Shown here in pieces: positions 1 through 7,891 of a DNA stretch of 16,113 bases (positions are counted from its first letter, which is position 1; each line of letters opens with the position of its first letter). Location: NCBI GenBank assembly GCA_903867275.1, contig CAIPQY010000038.1, positions 1 to 16,113 on the forward strand, read 5' to 3'. The stretch comes from an uncultured bacterium. Lineage in GTDB: Bacteria; Planctomycetota; Phycisphaerae; Phycisphaerales; SM1A02. Under the pieces are notes generated by a model. It did no database searches. It saw only the letters and a program-made list of their open reading frames with translations, and had not been told where the DNA came from. Both the position numbers and the translations under genes were made by a program.

Positions 1-819
1 GCCTGCCGCAGGCTCGTCCAGCAGCAGCAGGCGCGGGCGACTGGCCAACGCGCGCGCGATCTCGAGTCGACGCTGCAGGCCATAGGGCAGATTGCGAGCC
101 GCGTCGTGCGCACGCGCATCCAGCCCCACGAATCGAAGCAGCTCCATCGCGCGCGCATCGCTGTCGGCATGCTCGCGCCAGTAGGCCGGCAATCGAAGAA
201 GATTGGTGAAGTAGTTGGTGCGCAGTCGGCCGTGCATGCCCACCAGCACGTTCTCCAGCACGCTGAGCTCGCCGAACAGGCGGATGTTCTGGAAGGTGCG
301 CGCGATGCCCGCCGCCGCCACCACATCGGGGGTGCGCCGCGTGCGCAGCCACAGCACGAAGGCTCCGCCACCGCCAAGCAGCGCGCCCACGAACGCGCTG
401 CCCCACGTCCACAAGGCACCCACCTGCGCCAGCGCCGGGGCGATGCAGCCAAGCGCCTTGCCCCACAGGAACGGTTCGCCGTAGACGTAGTTGGCGACGA
501 TCACGGCCTTCCACAGGGCCACCGCATTCACCGCCAGCACGCAGGAAATCGCCGCCGCGATGGTCGTTCCGCCCACGCGCAGCAGCAGCCGCGCGGCGAA
601 GGGCTTGCGCACCACCTTGCCCTGGAAGCGCACTTCGCCGCTGCTGGGCTGGTACACGCCGGTGATGGCGTTGAACATGGTGGTCTTGCCGGCGCCGTTC
701 GGCCCGATCACCGCGAACACCTGACCGGGCTGCACCGCAAATGACACGTCCTCGTTCGCCACCAGACCGCCGAAGCGCATGGTGACGCGATCCACCTCGA
801 GCAGCGGCGCCACGCTCAC
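1..819 (-). CDS. livG: Branched-chain amino-acid ABC transporter ATPase LivG, with a hydrophobic insertion (partial)
   Basis: ATP-hydrolysing subunit of a branched-chain amino-acid importer; it acts at the inner face of the cytoplasmic membrane with LivH and LivM. The frame starts at a GTG that overlaps the livM stop (GTGA). It gives 273 residues before the window edge. Walker A GPNGAGKTT is at residues 39-47, the Q-loop GIARTFQNIRLF at 171-182, the signature-like YGLQRRLEIARAL and Walker B LLLLDEPAAG at the cut edge. These match LivG closely. In ordinary LivG only about 25 residues separate the strand after Walker A (here GEVRFQGKVV, 61-70) from the ARTFQ motif. Here there are over 100. Residues about 71-161 are extra and strongly hydrophobic, with membrane-like stretches near 82-103 and 122-158, bounded by Arg (R77, R81 and R159, R161, R162). 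The frame stays open through the insertion and codon use does not change. The family call is firm; the role of the insertion is unknown. The partner ATPase livF is not in the window. Confidence 0.9.
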   Translation of the reverse strand, partial: MSVAPLLEVDRVTMRFGGLVANEDVSFAVQPGQVFAVIGPNGAGKTTMFNAITGVYQPSSGEVRFQGKVVRKPFAARLLLRVGGTTIAAAISCVLAVNAVALWKAVIVANYVYGEPFLWGKALGCIAPALAQVGALWTWGSAFVGALLGGGGAFVLWLRTRRTPDVVAAAGIARTFQNIRLFGELSVLENVLVGMHGRLRTNYFTNLLRLPAYWREHADSDARAMELLRFVGLDARAHDAARNLPYGLQRRLEIARALASRPRLLLLDEPAAG

Positions 820-1847
820 GTCGAACCCCCCGCCTTGCGGCGCTCAAGCCGCGCCGGCAGCAGGCCATCGGGGCGCACGCGCATCATCACCACCAGCACC
901 AGGCCGAACACCAGGTACTTCCAGTTGTTGGGGCTGCCAAGCACGTTGCTCGCGTTCACCACGCCCTTCTGCTGCAGCCAGCTGGCCAGCTTGGGCAGGG
1001 CGATGTTGGCCACGCCGATCATGGCGAGCGCGCCCACCAGCACGCCGTTGATCGATCCCATGCCACCCACGATCACGATGCACAGCGCCAGGATGCTGAT
1101 CTGGAAGTCGTAGTTGCCGGGTTCGCCGGTGCTCGCGTACAGGCTGGCCCACATGCCGCCGGCGATCGCGGCGAGCGCCGCGCCGGTGGCGAAGGCGTAC
1201 ATCTTCACCGGGATCGGCGCGATGCCCATGCAGCTGGCGGCGAGCTCGTCCTCGCGCACCGCCAACCATGCGCGGCCGGTGCGGCTGCGTTCCAGATTGC
1301 GGCAGGCGAACACGGCCAGCACGGTCATGCCGAGGAACAGCCAGTACCAGGGCGCGGGACTGGAGCCGAACTCGCCAACCAACGGAAGCGACGGCGGTGG
1401 CAGCGGATTGATGCCCTGCGTGCCCTTGGTGATGGCGTCGAGATTCTTCAGCACATCCTGGGCGATCTCGCCGAAGCCAAGCGTGACGATGGCCAGATAG
1501 TCGCCGCGCAGGCCCAGCGTTGGCGCGCCGAGCAGGAAGCCGGCCAGCGCCCCCGCCACCGCGGTCACCCCGAGCGCCGACCAGAAGCCCAGCTGGAACG
1601 GATAGATGTCGCAGGTGCTGATGGCGAACGCGTACGCGCCGATGGCCATGAACGCCGCCATGCCCAGGTGCAGCAGGCCGGTGAAACCCGTGACGATGTT
1701 CAGGCCGAGTCCCAGCAGCGCGAAGATGAGCACGCCACGCATGGGATCGACCAGGCCCAGCTTGAGCGGACCATCGATCATGCCAAGCACAACCGCCGCG
1801 GCCAGCAGCAGCATGTCCGGGCGAAGCAGTCGTCGCGCGGCGGACAT
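816..1847 (-). CDS. livM: Branched-chain amino-acid ABC transporter permease LivM
   Basis: Integral-membrane permease, 343 residues, one of the two channel-forming subunits of the LIV-type importer. It has many hydrophobic segments. Family landmarks are LNIVTGFTGLLHLG near the N-terminus, LRGDYLAIVTLGFGEI in the middle, and the ATPase-contacting loop GRAWLAVREDELAASCMGI. The late segment CIVIVGGMGSINGVLVGA and the terminal RPDGLLPARL are also typical of LivM. Its ATG start shares one base with the livH stop (TGATG), and its stop overlaps the GTG start of livG. The three genes are therefore very likely translated in a coupled way from one message. The substrate cannot be fixed from sequence beyond the hydrophobic amino-acid class; related systems also carry amides or urea. 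Confidence 0.93.
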   Translation of the reverse strand: MSAARRLLRPDMLLLAAAVVLGMIDGPLKLGLVDPMRGVLIFALLGLGLNIVTGFTGLLHLGMAAFMAIGAYAFAISTCDIYPFQLGFWSALGVTAVAGALAGFLLGAPTLGLRGDYLAIVTLGFGEIAQDVLKNLDAITKGTQGINPLPPPSLPLVGEFGSSPAPWYWLFLGMTVLAVFACRNLERSRTGRAWLAVREDELAASCMGIAPIPVKMYAFATGAALAAIAGGMWASLYASTGEPGNYDFQISILALCIVIVGGMGSINGVLVGALAMIGVANIALPKLASWLQQKGVVNASNVLGSPNNWKYLVFGLVLVVMMRVRPDGLLPARLERRKAGGST

Positions 1848-2878
1848 CAGACCTTGTCCCTCAGCTTCGCGCCCAGCAGACCGCTTGGGCGGAACACCAG
1901 CGTGAGAATGAGGATTCCGAACACCACCGAATTGGTCCAGCGCGCCTCCAGATAGCCGTCGCTCAGCGCGCGCACCACGCCGATCACCAGCCCACCCACC
2001 ACCGCGCCCGGCATGCTGCCGATGCCGCCCAGCACCGCCGCGGTGAACGCGTCCATGCCGGTTCGATAGCCCATCTGGAAACTGATCGTGTTGTTGTAGA
2101 GCGCGTAGATCACGCTCGCGAATCCGCCCAGCGCACCACCGATCAGGAAGGTGCTGCCGATCACGCGGTCCACATCGATGCCCATCAGGCTGGCGGCGGT
2201 CGGGTTCTGCGCCACGGCGCGCATGGCCTTGCCCAGCTTGGTGTAGCGCACCAGCACCGTGAGCGCGACCATCAACGGCAGCGTGACGCTCACCACCAGC
2301 AGGTCACTGGCCGTGAAGGTGACATGCCAGGCGGCGGGCAGCAGGTTGTCATCCGACACCAGACCCGGGAAATCCTTCGGCGCAGCCGCCGCCACGCCAC
2401 CGCCAAACACGCCCATGGGCAGGCCGCCCCAGAACAGCGCCACGTTCACCAGGATGAAGCTGCAGCCGATCGCGCTCACGAGCAGCGTGAGCTTGGGCGC
2501 GTTGCGCAGCGGTCGATACACCACGTAGTCGATCGTCCAGTTCAGTCCGGCGCAGAACACCGCGGACGCCAGCAGCAGGATCACCACGCCCGACGCGCCG
2601 CCCAGCCCACCCCACGCTTCCACGCCCAGCGCGCCGGCGATGGTGAGCGCCAGGAACGCGCCCAGCGTGCACAGATCGCCGTGCGCGAAGTTGATCAGCT
2701 CGATGATGCCGTACACCATCGTGTAGCCGATCGCGATCAACGCGATGATCATGCCGTTGCTGAGTCCGGTCACCAGCTGCTGCAGGAGCGGATCCACCCA
2801 TGAGGCGGCTTCAGGCGCATCCGTGGATGCGGCCAGCGCCAGAGGAACCGCTGCGGCAAGGTGGTGAAGGATGTGCAC
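1847..2878 (-). CDS. livH: Branched-chain amino-acid ABC transporter permease LivH
   Basis: Second permease subunit of the LIV-type importer, 343 residues. Landmarks are LSNGMIIALIAIGYTMVYGI followed by ELINFAHGDLCTLGAF, the coupling loop GKAMRAVAQNPTAASLMGI, and FTAAVLGGIGSMPGAVVGG with a terminal FRPSGLLG. All are characteristic of LivH. The chosen start is GTG, 21 bases after the livK stop. No clear Shine-Dalgarno sequence precedes it, so the start is less sure than the rest. From this start the protein gains about 28 residues over the usual LivH N-terminus. They form a short hydrophobic, signal-like segment (LAAAVPLALAAS). A Gly/Ala-rich loop (GGLPMGVFGGGVAAAAPKDF) in the middle is also longer than I would expect. 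Overlap with livM indicates an operon. Confidence 0.92.
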   Translation of the reverse strand: MHILHHLAAAVPLALAASTDAPEAASWVDPLLQQLVTGLSNGMIIALIAIGYTMVYGIIELINFAHGDLCTLGAFLALTIAGALGVEAWGGLGGASGVVILLLASAVFCAGLNWTIDYVVYRPLRNAPKLTLLVSAIGCSFILVNVALFWGGLPMGVFGGGVAAAAPKDFPGLVSDDNLLPAAWHVTFTASDLLVVSVTLPLMVALTVLVRYTKLGKAMRAVAQNPTAASLMGIDVDRVIGSTFLIGGALGGFASVIYALYNNTISFQMGYRTGMDAFTAAVLGGIGSMPGAVVGGLVIGVVRALSDGYLEARWTNSVVFGILILTLVFRPSGLLGAKLRDKV

Positions 2879-2899
2879 GATGTCAGCCGCCGCGGCAGA

Positions 2900-4084
2900 T
2901 CACTTGCCCAGCACCTTCACGAACTTGAAGTCGCCGTTCTCCACCGTCTGACCACTCATGATCTTGCTGGTGGTGTCGCCGTTGACGTCGAAGCTCCAGG
3001 TGCCCAGCGCGCCGTCGAAGTCCTTCGTGGACGCCACGGCCGCCAGGATCGCCGCACGATCCTTGGTCTTGGCGCGCTTGATGGCGTCCAGGAGCACGCG
3101 CCCGCACTCGTAGCCGTACAGCGCATACGCCTCGGGATCGGTGTTGTACTTGGCCATGTAGGCCTTGCGGAACTCGGCGCCACGACCGGTGAGCTGGTCG
3201 GCGGGCAGGCCACCGAAGGTGACGAAGGTCTTGCCGTTCAGGTTGGCGGCGCCGGCGGCCTCGATGAAGGCCTTCTCGAAGCAGCCGTCCGGCACCATGA
3301 ACTTGGCTTCCACACCCACCGAGCGCAGATCCTTGGCGATCTGGCCGGCGTTGGTCTGGGTCGTGCCGCCGTAGTACACCAGGTCGGGCTTGGCGGCCTT
3401 GATCTTGTTGGCGAGCGCCTTGTAGTTGCTGGCCTTGGAGTCGATGCCCTCGCGACCAAGCACCTTCAGGCCGATCTCCTTCGCGCGCTTCTCGAACACG
3501 TCGGCGATGCCCTTGCCGTACAGCTCGCGGTCATCGAGCAGGTACACCGTCTTGCAGCCCATCTCCTTGGTCCAGTCGGCGGCCACCGTGCCCTGCAGGT
3601 CGTCGGTGGGCACCACGCGGAAGTAGTTGATCTTGCCGCTGGGGCGATAGATGCGGGGCTCGTTGGCCTCGCCGGTGCCGGGCTTGGTGAGGCCGGGGTA
3701 GGTGTTGCCGGGGCTGATCATCACCAGACCCGCCTTGTTCAGCACGGGCATGCTGATCTTGGCCGCGCCCGAGTTGTAGGTGCCGATGTAGCCGATCACC
3801 TTCTCGTCGGCGAGCGCCTTGTTCGCGTTCTGCGCCTCCACGGCGGGATCCCAGTTGCCGCGCTGCGGGCTGGCGTCGTCCATGTCCTCGTACTCGATGG
3901 CCATGCCGTCCACCTTGCCGCCCACCTCGTCGATGGCCATCTTCACGCCGTTCACCATGCTGGTGGTCTGCGCGTTGGCGCTGCCGGTGCGCGGCAGGCT
4001 GCTGACGATCTTCAGCGAACCCTGCGCGAGGGCGATGGAGGCGATGGCGAGGGAGGCGATGGATGCGAGGAGACGGTTCTGCAT
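2900..4084 (-). CDS. livK: Periplasmic branched-chain amino-acid binding protein LivK
   Basis: Substrate-binding protein that captures the amino acid in the periplasm and delivers it to LivH/LivM; 394 residues. The N-terminus MQNRLLASIASLAIASIALA is a clear signal peptide with an A-L-A cleavage site before Q21. The mature part has the type I periplasmic-binding fold of the leucine/isoleucine/valine receptor family. Examples are MVNGVKMAIDEVGGKVDG, the acceptor-site region VIGYIGTYNSGAAKISMPVLN, LVMISPGNTYPGLT, VYLLDDRELYGKGIADVF and DLVYYGGTTQTNAGQIAKDL. The frame is open further upstream to 4198, but the extra 38 residues look non-natural. Starting at 4084 puts the signal peptide at the N-terminus, with AGGGAA about 8 bases upstream. 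It is the first gene of the operon and faces the 4204 gene divergently. Ligand choice among hydrophobic amino acids is not resolved. Confidence 0.93.
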   Translation of the reverse strand: MQNRLLASIASLAIASIALAQGSLKIVSSLPRTGSANAQTTSMVNGVKMAIDEVGGKVDGMAIEYEDMDDASPQRGNWDPAVEAQNANKALADEKVIGYIGTYNSGAAKISMPVLNKAGLVMISPGNTYPGLTKPGTGEANEPRIYRPSGKINYFRVVPTDDLQGTVAADWTKEMGCKTVYLLDDRELYGKGIADVFEKRAKEIGLKVLGREGIDSKASNYKALANKIKAAKPDLVYYGGTTQTNAGQIAKDLRSVGVEAKFMVPDGCFEKAFIEAAGAANLNGKTFVTFGGLPADQLTGRGAEFRKAYMAKYNTDPEAYALYGYECGRVLLDAIKRAKTKDRAAILAAVASTKDFDGALGTWSFDVNGDTTSKIMSGQTVENGDFKFVKVLGK

Positions 4085-4150
4085 GGGGTTGTTCCCTGTG
4101 TTTGGACCGTGACGGATTTCGGTTGCGGTCGAAGCGGTCGCGGGGCCGCG

Positions 4151-4156
4151 AATATA
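4151..4156 (-). promoter_or_regulatory. Possible -10 element for the livKHMG operon
   Basis: On the minus strand this reads TATATT. It is the only AT-rich island in the 119-base divergent gap between livK and the 4204 gene. It would place a transcript start near 4144 and a leader of about 60 bases. No matching -35 box is seen at the right distance. The same island read on the plus strand (TATAGA, 4153-4158) could serve the opposite gene. Confidence 0.3.
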
Positions 4157-4203
4157 GAGTTTCCGGTGCCATGGCGTGCGTTCGGTCGCGCTCGGCAAGA
4201 ACC

Positions 4204-4851
4204 ATGTGGAGCCCCGCTGACATCGTGGATGCCGCCGCCGCCGGTCTTGCCCGAGCGGCGCAGGCCATGGATCTGGAGGACGCGGTTCGCGGCCTCGACG
4301 ACCTGCCCGAGCGACAGGTGCAGGAGACGCTGGCGAGCGCCTTCATCGATGCCGGATGGATCGTGGCGCGCGAGGTGCGCTACCCGTCCAGCCGCCCTCG
4401 CTCGAAGGCCGCCGGCGCGCGGTGCGATCTGGTGCTCACGCACGACGCACCGCTGCAACCCGATGCAGAGGCCTCGCTCTTCGATCCGGTCGATCCGGCG
4501 CCCCCGGAATCCGCATGCTGGATCGAGGTGAAGGTGGCTGCAGCCATGGATGTGGAGGGCGCATCCGCCGCGTATGCACGCACGCTGTCGCACACCGCCA
4601 TCGCCGACGCGGCCGTGCTGGCGAGCGAAGCGCAGCTGCATCACGCGTTGCTGCTGCTGGTGCTGTTCGGCCGCGATGAACCGAGCGTTCGCCATGATGT
4701 GCGCACGTGGGTCGACGAGGCGCTGGTGGCGGGCGTGCAGGTGCAGACGCCGCGCGTGCGCACCTTCGCGTTGCGCGAACGCCGCGGCAACGCCACCGCC
4801 GCCGTGGTGGGCGTGCCCATCCGATGCGCCGCGGGCGACATCACGAACTGA
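4204..4851 (+). CDS. Hypothetical protein with a PD-(D/E)XK nuclease-like pattern
   Basis: No named family is recognised; 215 residues, no signal peptide, so probably cytoplasmic. The layout resembles a PD-(D/E)XK (restriction-endonuclease-like) fold: a helix with E41 (QETLASAF), then GWIVAREVRY (E57), then RCDLVL with D75 on a predicted strand, then WIEVKV giving E108-x-K110. The later helix and strand (SEAQLHHALLLLVLF) would complete the alpha/beta core. This spacing is what the superfamily's D...ExK metal site looks like, but the superfamily is so divergent that this is inference. The start at 4204 drops upstream residues that overlap the promoter zone; ATG 4171 in the same frame is an alternative, and neither has a strong ribosome-binding site. 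It is divergent from livK, and its last 11 bases overlap the end of lpxB tail to tail. A DNA-repair or modification-dependent nuclease is possible; a non-catalytic relative is equally possible. Confidence 0.6.
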   Translation: MWSPADIVDAAAAGLARAAQAMDLEDAVRGLDDLPERQVQETLASAFIDAGWIVAREVRYPSSRPRSKAAGARCDLVLTHDAPLQPDAEASLFDPVDPAPPESACWIEVKVAAAMDVEGASAAYARTLSHTAIADAAVLASEAQLHHALLLLVLFGRDEPSVRHDVRTWVDEALVAGVQVQTPRVRTFALRERRGNATAAVVGVPIRCAAGDITN

Positions 4852-6022
4852 GTGGATTCTCTCCGCGCGCCAGTCGCAGGATGGCCTGCGCCGCTTCCTC
4901 GGCGGGGTCGTGGCCGCGATAGGGCTCCAGCACGCCGCGCAACGCATCCGTGGCGGCGCGCATGCGGGCCTGATCGGCGAGCAATGTTTCGGCGGCCTGC
5001 CACACCGGCTCGGCGCCACCCATGTGCGGCACGAACTCCGGAACGATGCGTCGACCCGCGAGAATGTTCGGCAGCAGGCGGTTTGGCGTGGTGAGCAGCA
5101 GTCGCGATCCGAAATACGACAGCGGCGACACCTTGTACACCCCCACCATCGGCTTCGCCTGACGCGTCACATCCAGGCTCACCGTGCCGCTGACGCACAG
5201 CGCCAGATCGCACCACGCGATGGCGGCGTCCAGATCGCCCGTGATCAGGTGCAGGCCCGACGGAACGGAGTCGCCGATGCGCGACCGCACCAGCTGCAGC
5301 AACTCGGCGTTCGCCGCGACCAGCAGCGCGTTCAGGCGGCGATGACGCGACTGCATCTCGCTCAGCGCGCGCAGCAGCAGCGGCAGATTGCGGCGCACCT
5401 CGCTCGAGCGGCTTCCCGGAAGCAGCAGCACCTTGGGCGAGCCTGCCGGATATTCGGCGGCGCGCGCGACGGTGTCTTCCGCAAGCGGTCGATTGATGAC
5501 GGGATGCCCGATGAAGCGCGCCGGCACCTGCCGATCGCGGAACCACTTCTCCTCGAAGGGCAGCAGGCACAGCACGCAGTCGGTGCAGCGACGCAGCTTG
5601 TTCAGCCGCCACGGCCCCCACGCCCACAGCTGCGGCGCCACCAGATGGCACACGCGCACGCCGCGTCGCTTCATGCGCTTGGCCACGGGAAAGTTGGCCG
5701 CCGGCGAATCCACCGGCACATGCACCGCCACGCGATGCTGGCTGCACCAGCGATCGATGGCCGCCGCGTGGCGACGCACCGCGCCGATGCGCGAGATGGC
5801 GGAGAGCCCCATGGCGCCGTCATCGGCGGAACGCTCGATCACGGTGGCACCCGCCTCGGCCAGCTTCGGCCCGCCCCAGGCGATCACCGGCAATTCCGGC
5901 GCCAGACGGCGCAGCGCGGCCACCACCGGCGCGGCATGCGCATCGCCGGAAGGCTCGAATGCCGTGATCAGCACGCTGCCGCGCGCCGCCGCCTGTTCGC
6001 CTTCGCCGCCCTTCATGGCCAT
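4841..6022 (-). CDS. lpxB: Lipid-A-disaccharide synthase LpxB
   Basis: Glycosyltransferase that joins UDP-2,3-diacylglucosamine and 2,3-diacylglucosamine-1-phosphate (lipid X) to make the lipid A disaccharide, at the inner face of the cytoplasmic membrane. It is 393 residues, near the roughly 380 usual for the family. Landmarks are ITAFEPSGDAHA (residues 19-30), AWGGPKLAEAGA, VDSPAANF around D105, HLVAPQLWAWGPWRLNKL, LLPFEEKWF, FIGHPVI, LLLPGSRSSEVRRNLP and the nucleotide-sugar site CVSGTVSLDV. Proteobacterial enzymes have IDAPDFN where this one has VDSPAANF, so the lineage is distant. Its presence implies a lipid A outer membrane. The start is one of two nearby ATGs (6022 or 6016), and neither has a strong ribosome-binding site. 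It is divergent from aspS with a 68-base gap. The rest of the lpx pathway is not in the window. Confidence 0.93.
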   Translation of the reverse strand: MAMKGGEGEQAAARGSVLITAFEPSGDAHAAPVVAALRRLAPELPVIAWGGPKLAEAGATVIERSADDGAMGLSAISRIGAVRRHAAAIDRWCSQHRVAVHVPVDSPAANFPVAKRMKRRGVRVCHLVAPQLWAWGPWRLNKLRRCTDCVLCLLPFEEKWFRDRQVPARFIGHPVINRPLAEDTVARAAEYPAGSPKVLLLPGSRSSEVRRNLPLLLRALSEMQSRHRRLNALLVAANAELLQLVRSRIGDSVPSGLHLITGDLDAAIAWCDLALCVSGTVSLDVTRQAKPMVGVYKVSPLSYFGSRLLLTTPNRLLPNILAGRRIVPEFVPHMGGAEPVWQAAETLLADQARMRAATDALRGVLEPYRGHDPAEEAAQAILRLARGENPLSS

Positions 6023-6090
6023 GCGATGGAAGGTAGCCGAGCCGCGGCGATCAGGCCCTTCGCTACCATCCGTCCCCCTCGGAGAACACC
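6023..6090. promoter_or_regulatory. Divergent lpxB/aspS control region
   Basis: This 68-base gap carries a -10-like TACCAT on the plus strand (6064-6069, toward aspS) and TACCTT on the minus strand (6035 to 6030, toward lpxB). Neither has a convincing -35 box. The two sit in a loose inverted repeat (GATGGAAGGTAGC and GCTACCATC), so one protein could touch both promoters. That last point is inference. The lpxB transcript would have almost no leader. Confidence 0.3.
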
Positions 6091-7890
6091 ATGCTGAAGC
6101 GCACCCACACCTGCGGCGCCCCGCGCGCCGATCATGCCGGAAACCAGATCACGCTGTGCGGATGGGTGAACACCTACCGCGATCAGGGCAAGGGCCTGGT
6201 GTTCCTGGACCTGCGCGACCGCGAGGGCCTGTGCCAGGTGGTGTTCGATCTGGCGGATGTGCCGCCCGAGGTGGTGGCCGCGGCACGCAGCCTGCGCCGC
6301 GAGGACTGCATCGCCGTGCGCGGCACGCTTCGCAAGCGCGCCGGCGACCCGAACCCGCGCCTGGCCACCGGCGAGGTGGAACTGCTCGCGAAGGAGATCG
6401 AGGTGTTCAACAAGGCGCAGGACCTGCCCATCCTGCCCGACGAGCACGAGGCCGACAAGATCAACGAGGAGACGCGCCTCAAGTACCGCTACATCGACCT
6501 GCGTCGTCCGCGCATGCAGCAGATCCTGCGCACGCGCTACAAGGTGACCAAGCTCACGCGCGACTACTTCGGCGGCAACGGCTTCACCGAGATCGAGACG
6601 CCCCTGCTCATCAAGAGCACGCCGGAGGGCGCGCGCGACTTCATCGTGCCGGCCCGCCTGCATCCCGGACAGTGGTACGCGCTTCCGCAGAGCCCGCAGC
6701 TGTTCAAGCAGATCCTGATGGTGGCCGGCTGCGAGCGCTACCTGCAGATCTGCCGCTGCCTGCGCGACGAGGATCCGCGCGCCGACCGTCAGGCGGAGTT
6801 CACGCAGATCGACCTGGAGATGAGCTTCGTCGACCGCGAGGACGTGATGCAGGTGATGGGCGAGTTCGCCCGCACCGTGTGGAAGGATGTGCTGGGCTAC
6901 GACATCGGCACCATCGAGCGCATGACCTGGCAGGAATCCATGGAGCGCTTCGGCATCGACCGCCCGGACCTGCGCTTCGGCCTCGAGATCCGCGACATCA
7001 GCGACGCGGTGCGCGCAAGCGACTTCCAGGTGTTCCAGCAGGCGCTCGGCAAGAAGCGCGCCGGCCGCGACGGCGTGGTGAAGTGCATCCGCGTGCCGGG
7101 CGGCGCGGAGAAGCTCACGCGCAAGATGACCGACGGCTACACGGAGTTCGTGAAGCAGTTCAAGGTGGGCGGCGTGGCGGTGACCAAGGTCGGCGCGAAC
7201 GGCTTCGACACCGGCGTGGCCAAGCACCTGGAGCCGTACCGCGCGGCGCTGACGCAGCAGCTGGGTCTGGAAGTGGGCGACTCGCTGCTGATCGTGGCGG
7301 ACCACTGGGACACGGCCACGAAGGCCATGGGCGAACTGCGCCTGAAGCTGGGCCGCGACCTGCAGCTGATCGACGACACCAAGTGGAAGTTCCTGTGGGT
7401 GGTCGACTTCCCCATGTTCGACTGGGATGACGAGGGCAAGCGCTGGGTCGCCATGCACCATCCCTTCACCAGCCCGAACCCCGATCAGTTCCACCTGCTC
7501 GAAAGCGATCCGGGCGGCTGCCTGAGCGCGGGCTACGACCTGGTGGTGAACGGCAGCGAGATCGCCGGCGGCAGCATCCGCATCCATCGCATGGATGTGC
7601 AGGAGAAGGTGTTCAAGTTGATCGGCCTCACGCAGGCGGACGCCGAGCTCAAGTTCGGCTTCCTGCTGAACGCGCTGCGACATGGCGCCCCGCCGCACGG
7701 CGGCATCGCCTTCGGCCTGGATCGTCTGGTGATGCACCTGGTGGGCACCGACAACATCCGCGACGTGATCGCCTTCCCGAAGACGCAGTCGGGCGCCGAC
7801 CTCATGATCGACGCGCCCGGACCCATCGACGTGCAGCAGATCACCGATTGCGGCATGAAGATGACGCTGCTCGACCCAAAGTCCGCGTAA
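6091..7890 (+). CDS. aspS: Aspartyl-tRNA synthetase AspS (bacterial type)
   Basis: Class II synthetase that charges tRNA-Asp with aspartate using ATP; cytoplasmic, normally a dimer; 599 residues, the normal bacterial length. The start is ATG with GGAG six bases upstream. In order: an N-terminal OB-fold anticodon-binding domain (about 1-110, TLCGWVNTYRDQG then LVFLDLRDREG), motif 1 (GFTEIETPLLIKSTPEGARD, 164-183), the aspartate/ATP pocket LPQSPQLFKQ (198-207) and motif 2 RDEDPRADRQAEFTQIDLEM (225-244). The bacterial GAD insertion follows (about 290-410, with RVPGGAEKLTRK and GDSLLIVADHWDTA). Motif 3 GIAFGLDRLVMHLVG has its Arg at 545. The tRNA-discrimination loop reads RDQGKG, with Gln where E. 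coli has Leu and Pseudomonas has His. Whether it also charges tRNA-Asn cannot be said from here. A large inverted repeat begins two bases after the stop. Confidence 0.97.
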   Translation: MLKRTHTCGAPRADHAGNQITLCGWVNTYRDQGKGLVFLDLRDREGLCQVVFDLADVPPEVVAAARSLRREDCIAVRGTLRKRAGDPNPRLATGEVELLAKEIEVFNKAQDLPILPDEHEADKINEETRLKYRYIDLRRPRMQQILRTRYKVTKLTRDYFGGNGFTEIETPLLIKSTPEGARDFIVPARLHPGQWYALPQSPQLFKQILMVAGCERYLQICRCLRDEDPRADRQAEFTQIDLEMSFVDREDVMQVMGEFARTVWKDVLGYDIGTIERMTWQESMERFGIDRPDLRFGLEIRDISDAVRASDFQVFQQALGKKRAGRDGVVKCIRVPGGAEKLTRKMTDGYTEFVKQFKVGGVAVTKVGANGFDTGVAKHLEPYRAALTQQLGLEVGDSLLIVADHWDTATKAMGELRLKLGRDLQLIDDTKWKFLWVVDFPMFDWDDEGKRWVAMHHPFTSPNPDQFHLLESDPGGCLSAGYDLVVNGSEIAGGSIRIHRMDVQEKVFKLIGLTQADAELKFGFLLNALRHGAPPHGGIAFGLDRLVMHLVGTDNIRDVIAFPKTQSGADLMIDAPGPIDVQQITDCGMKMTLLDPKSA

Positions 7891-7891
7891 C

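Noticed and set aside
336..609. Possible frameshift or separate small membrane-protein gene inside livG
   Set aside because: The LivG frame is open and continuous from 819 to the window edge, with Walker A before and the Q-loop, signature and Walker B after the stretch. An in-frame insertion explains it better.
2861..4531. 556-residue open frame on the plus strand across livK
   Set aside because: It is antisense to livK, rich in His, Gly, Ala and Val, and has no recognisable motif. High-GC coding DNA leaves such frames open by chance.
5388..7430. 680-residue plus-strand frame spanning lpxB and aspS
   Set aside because: Its second part is the aspS sequence read in the wrong frame and its first part is antisense to lpxB. 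Composition is Arg/Pro/Ala-rich without domains.
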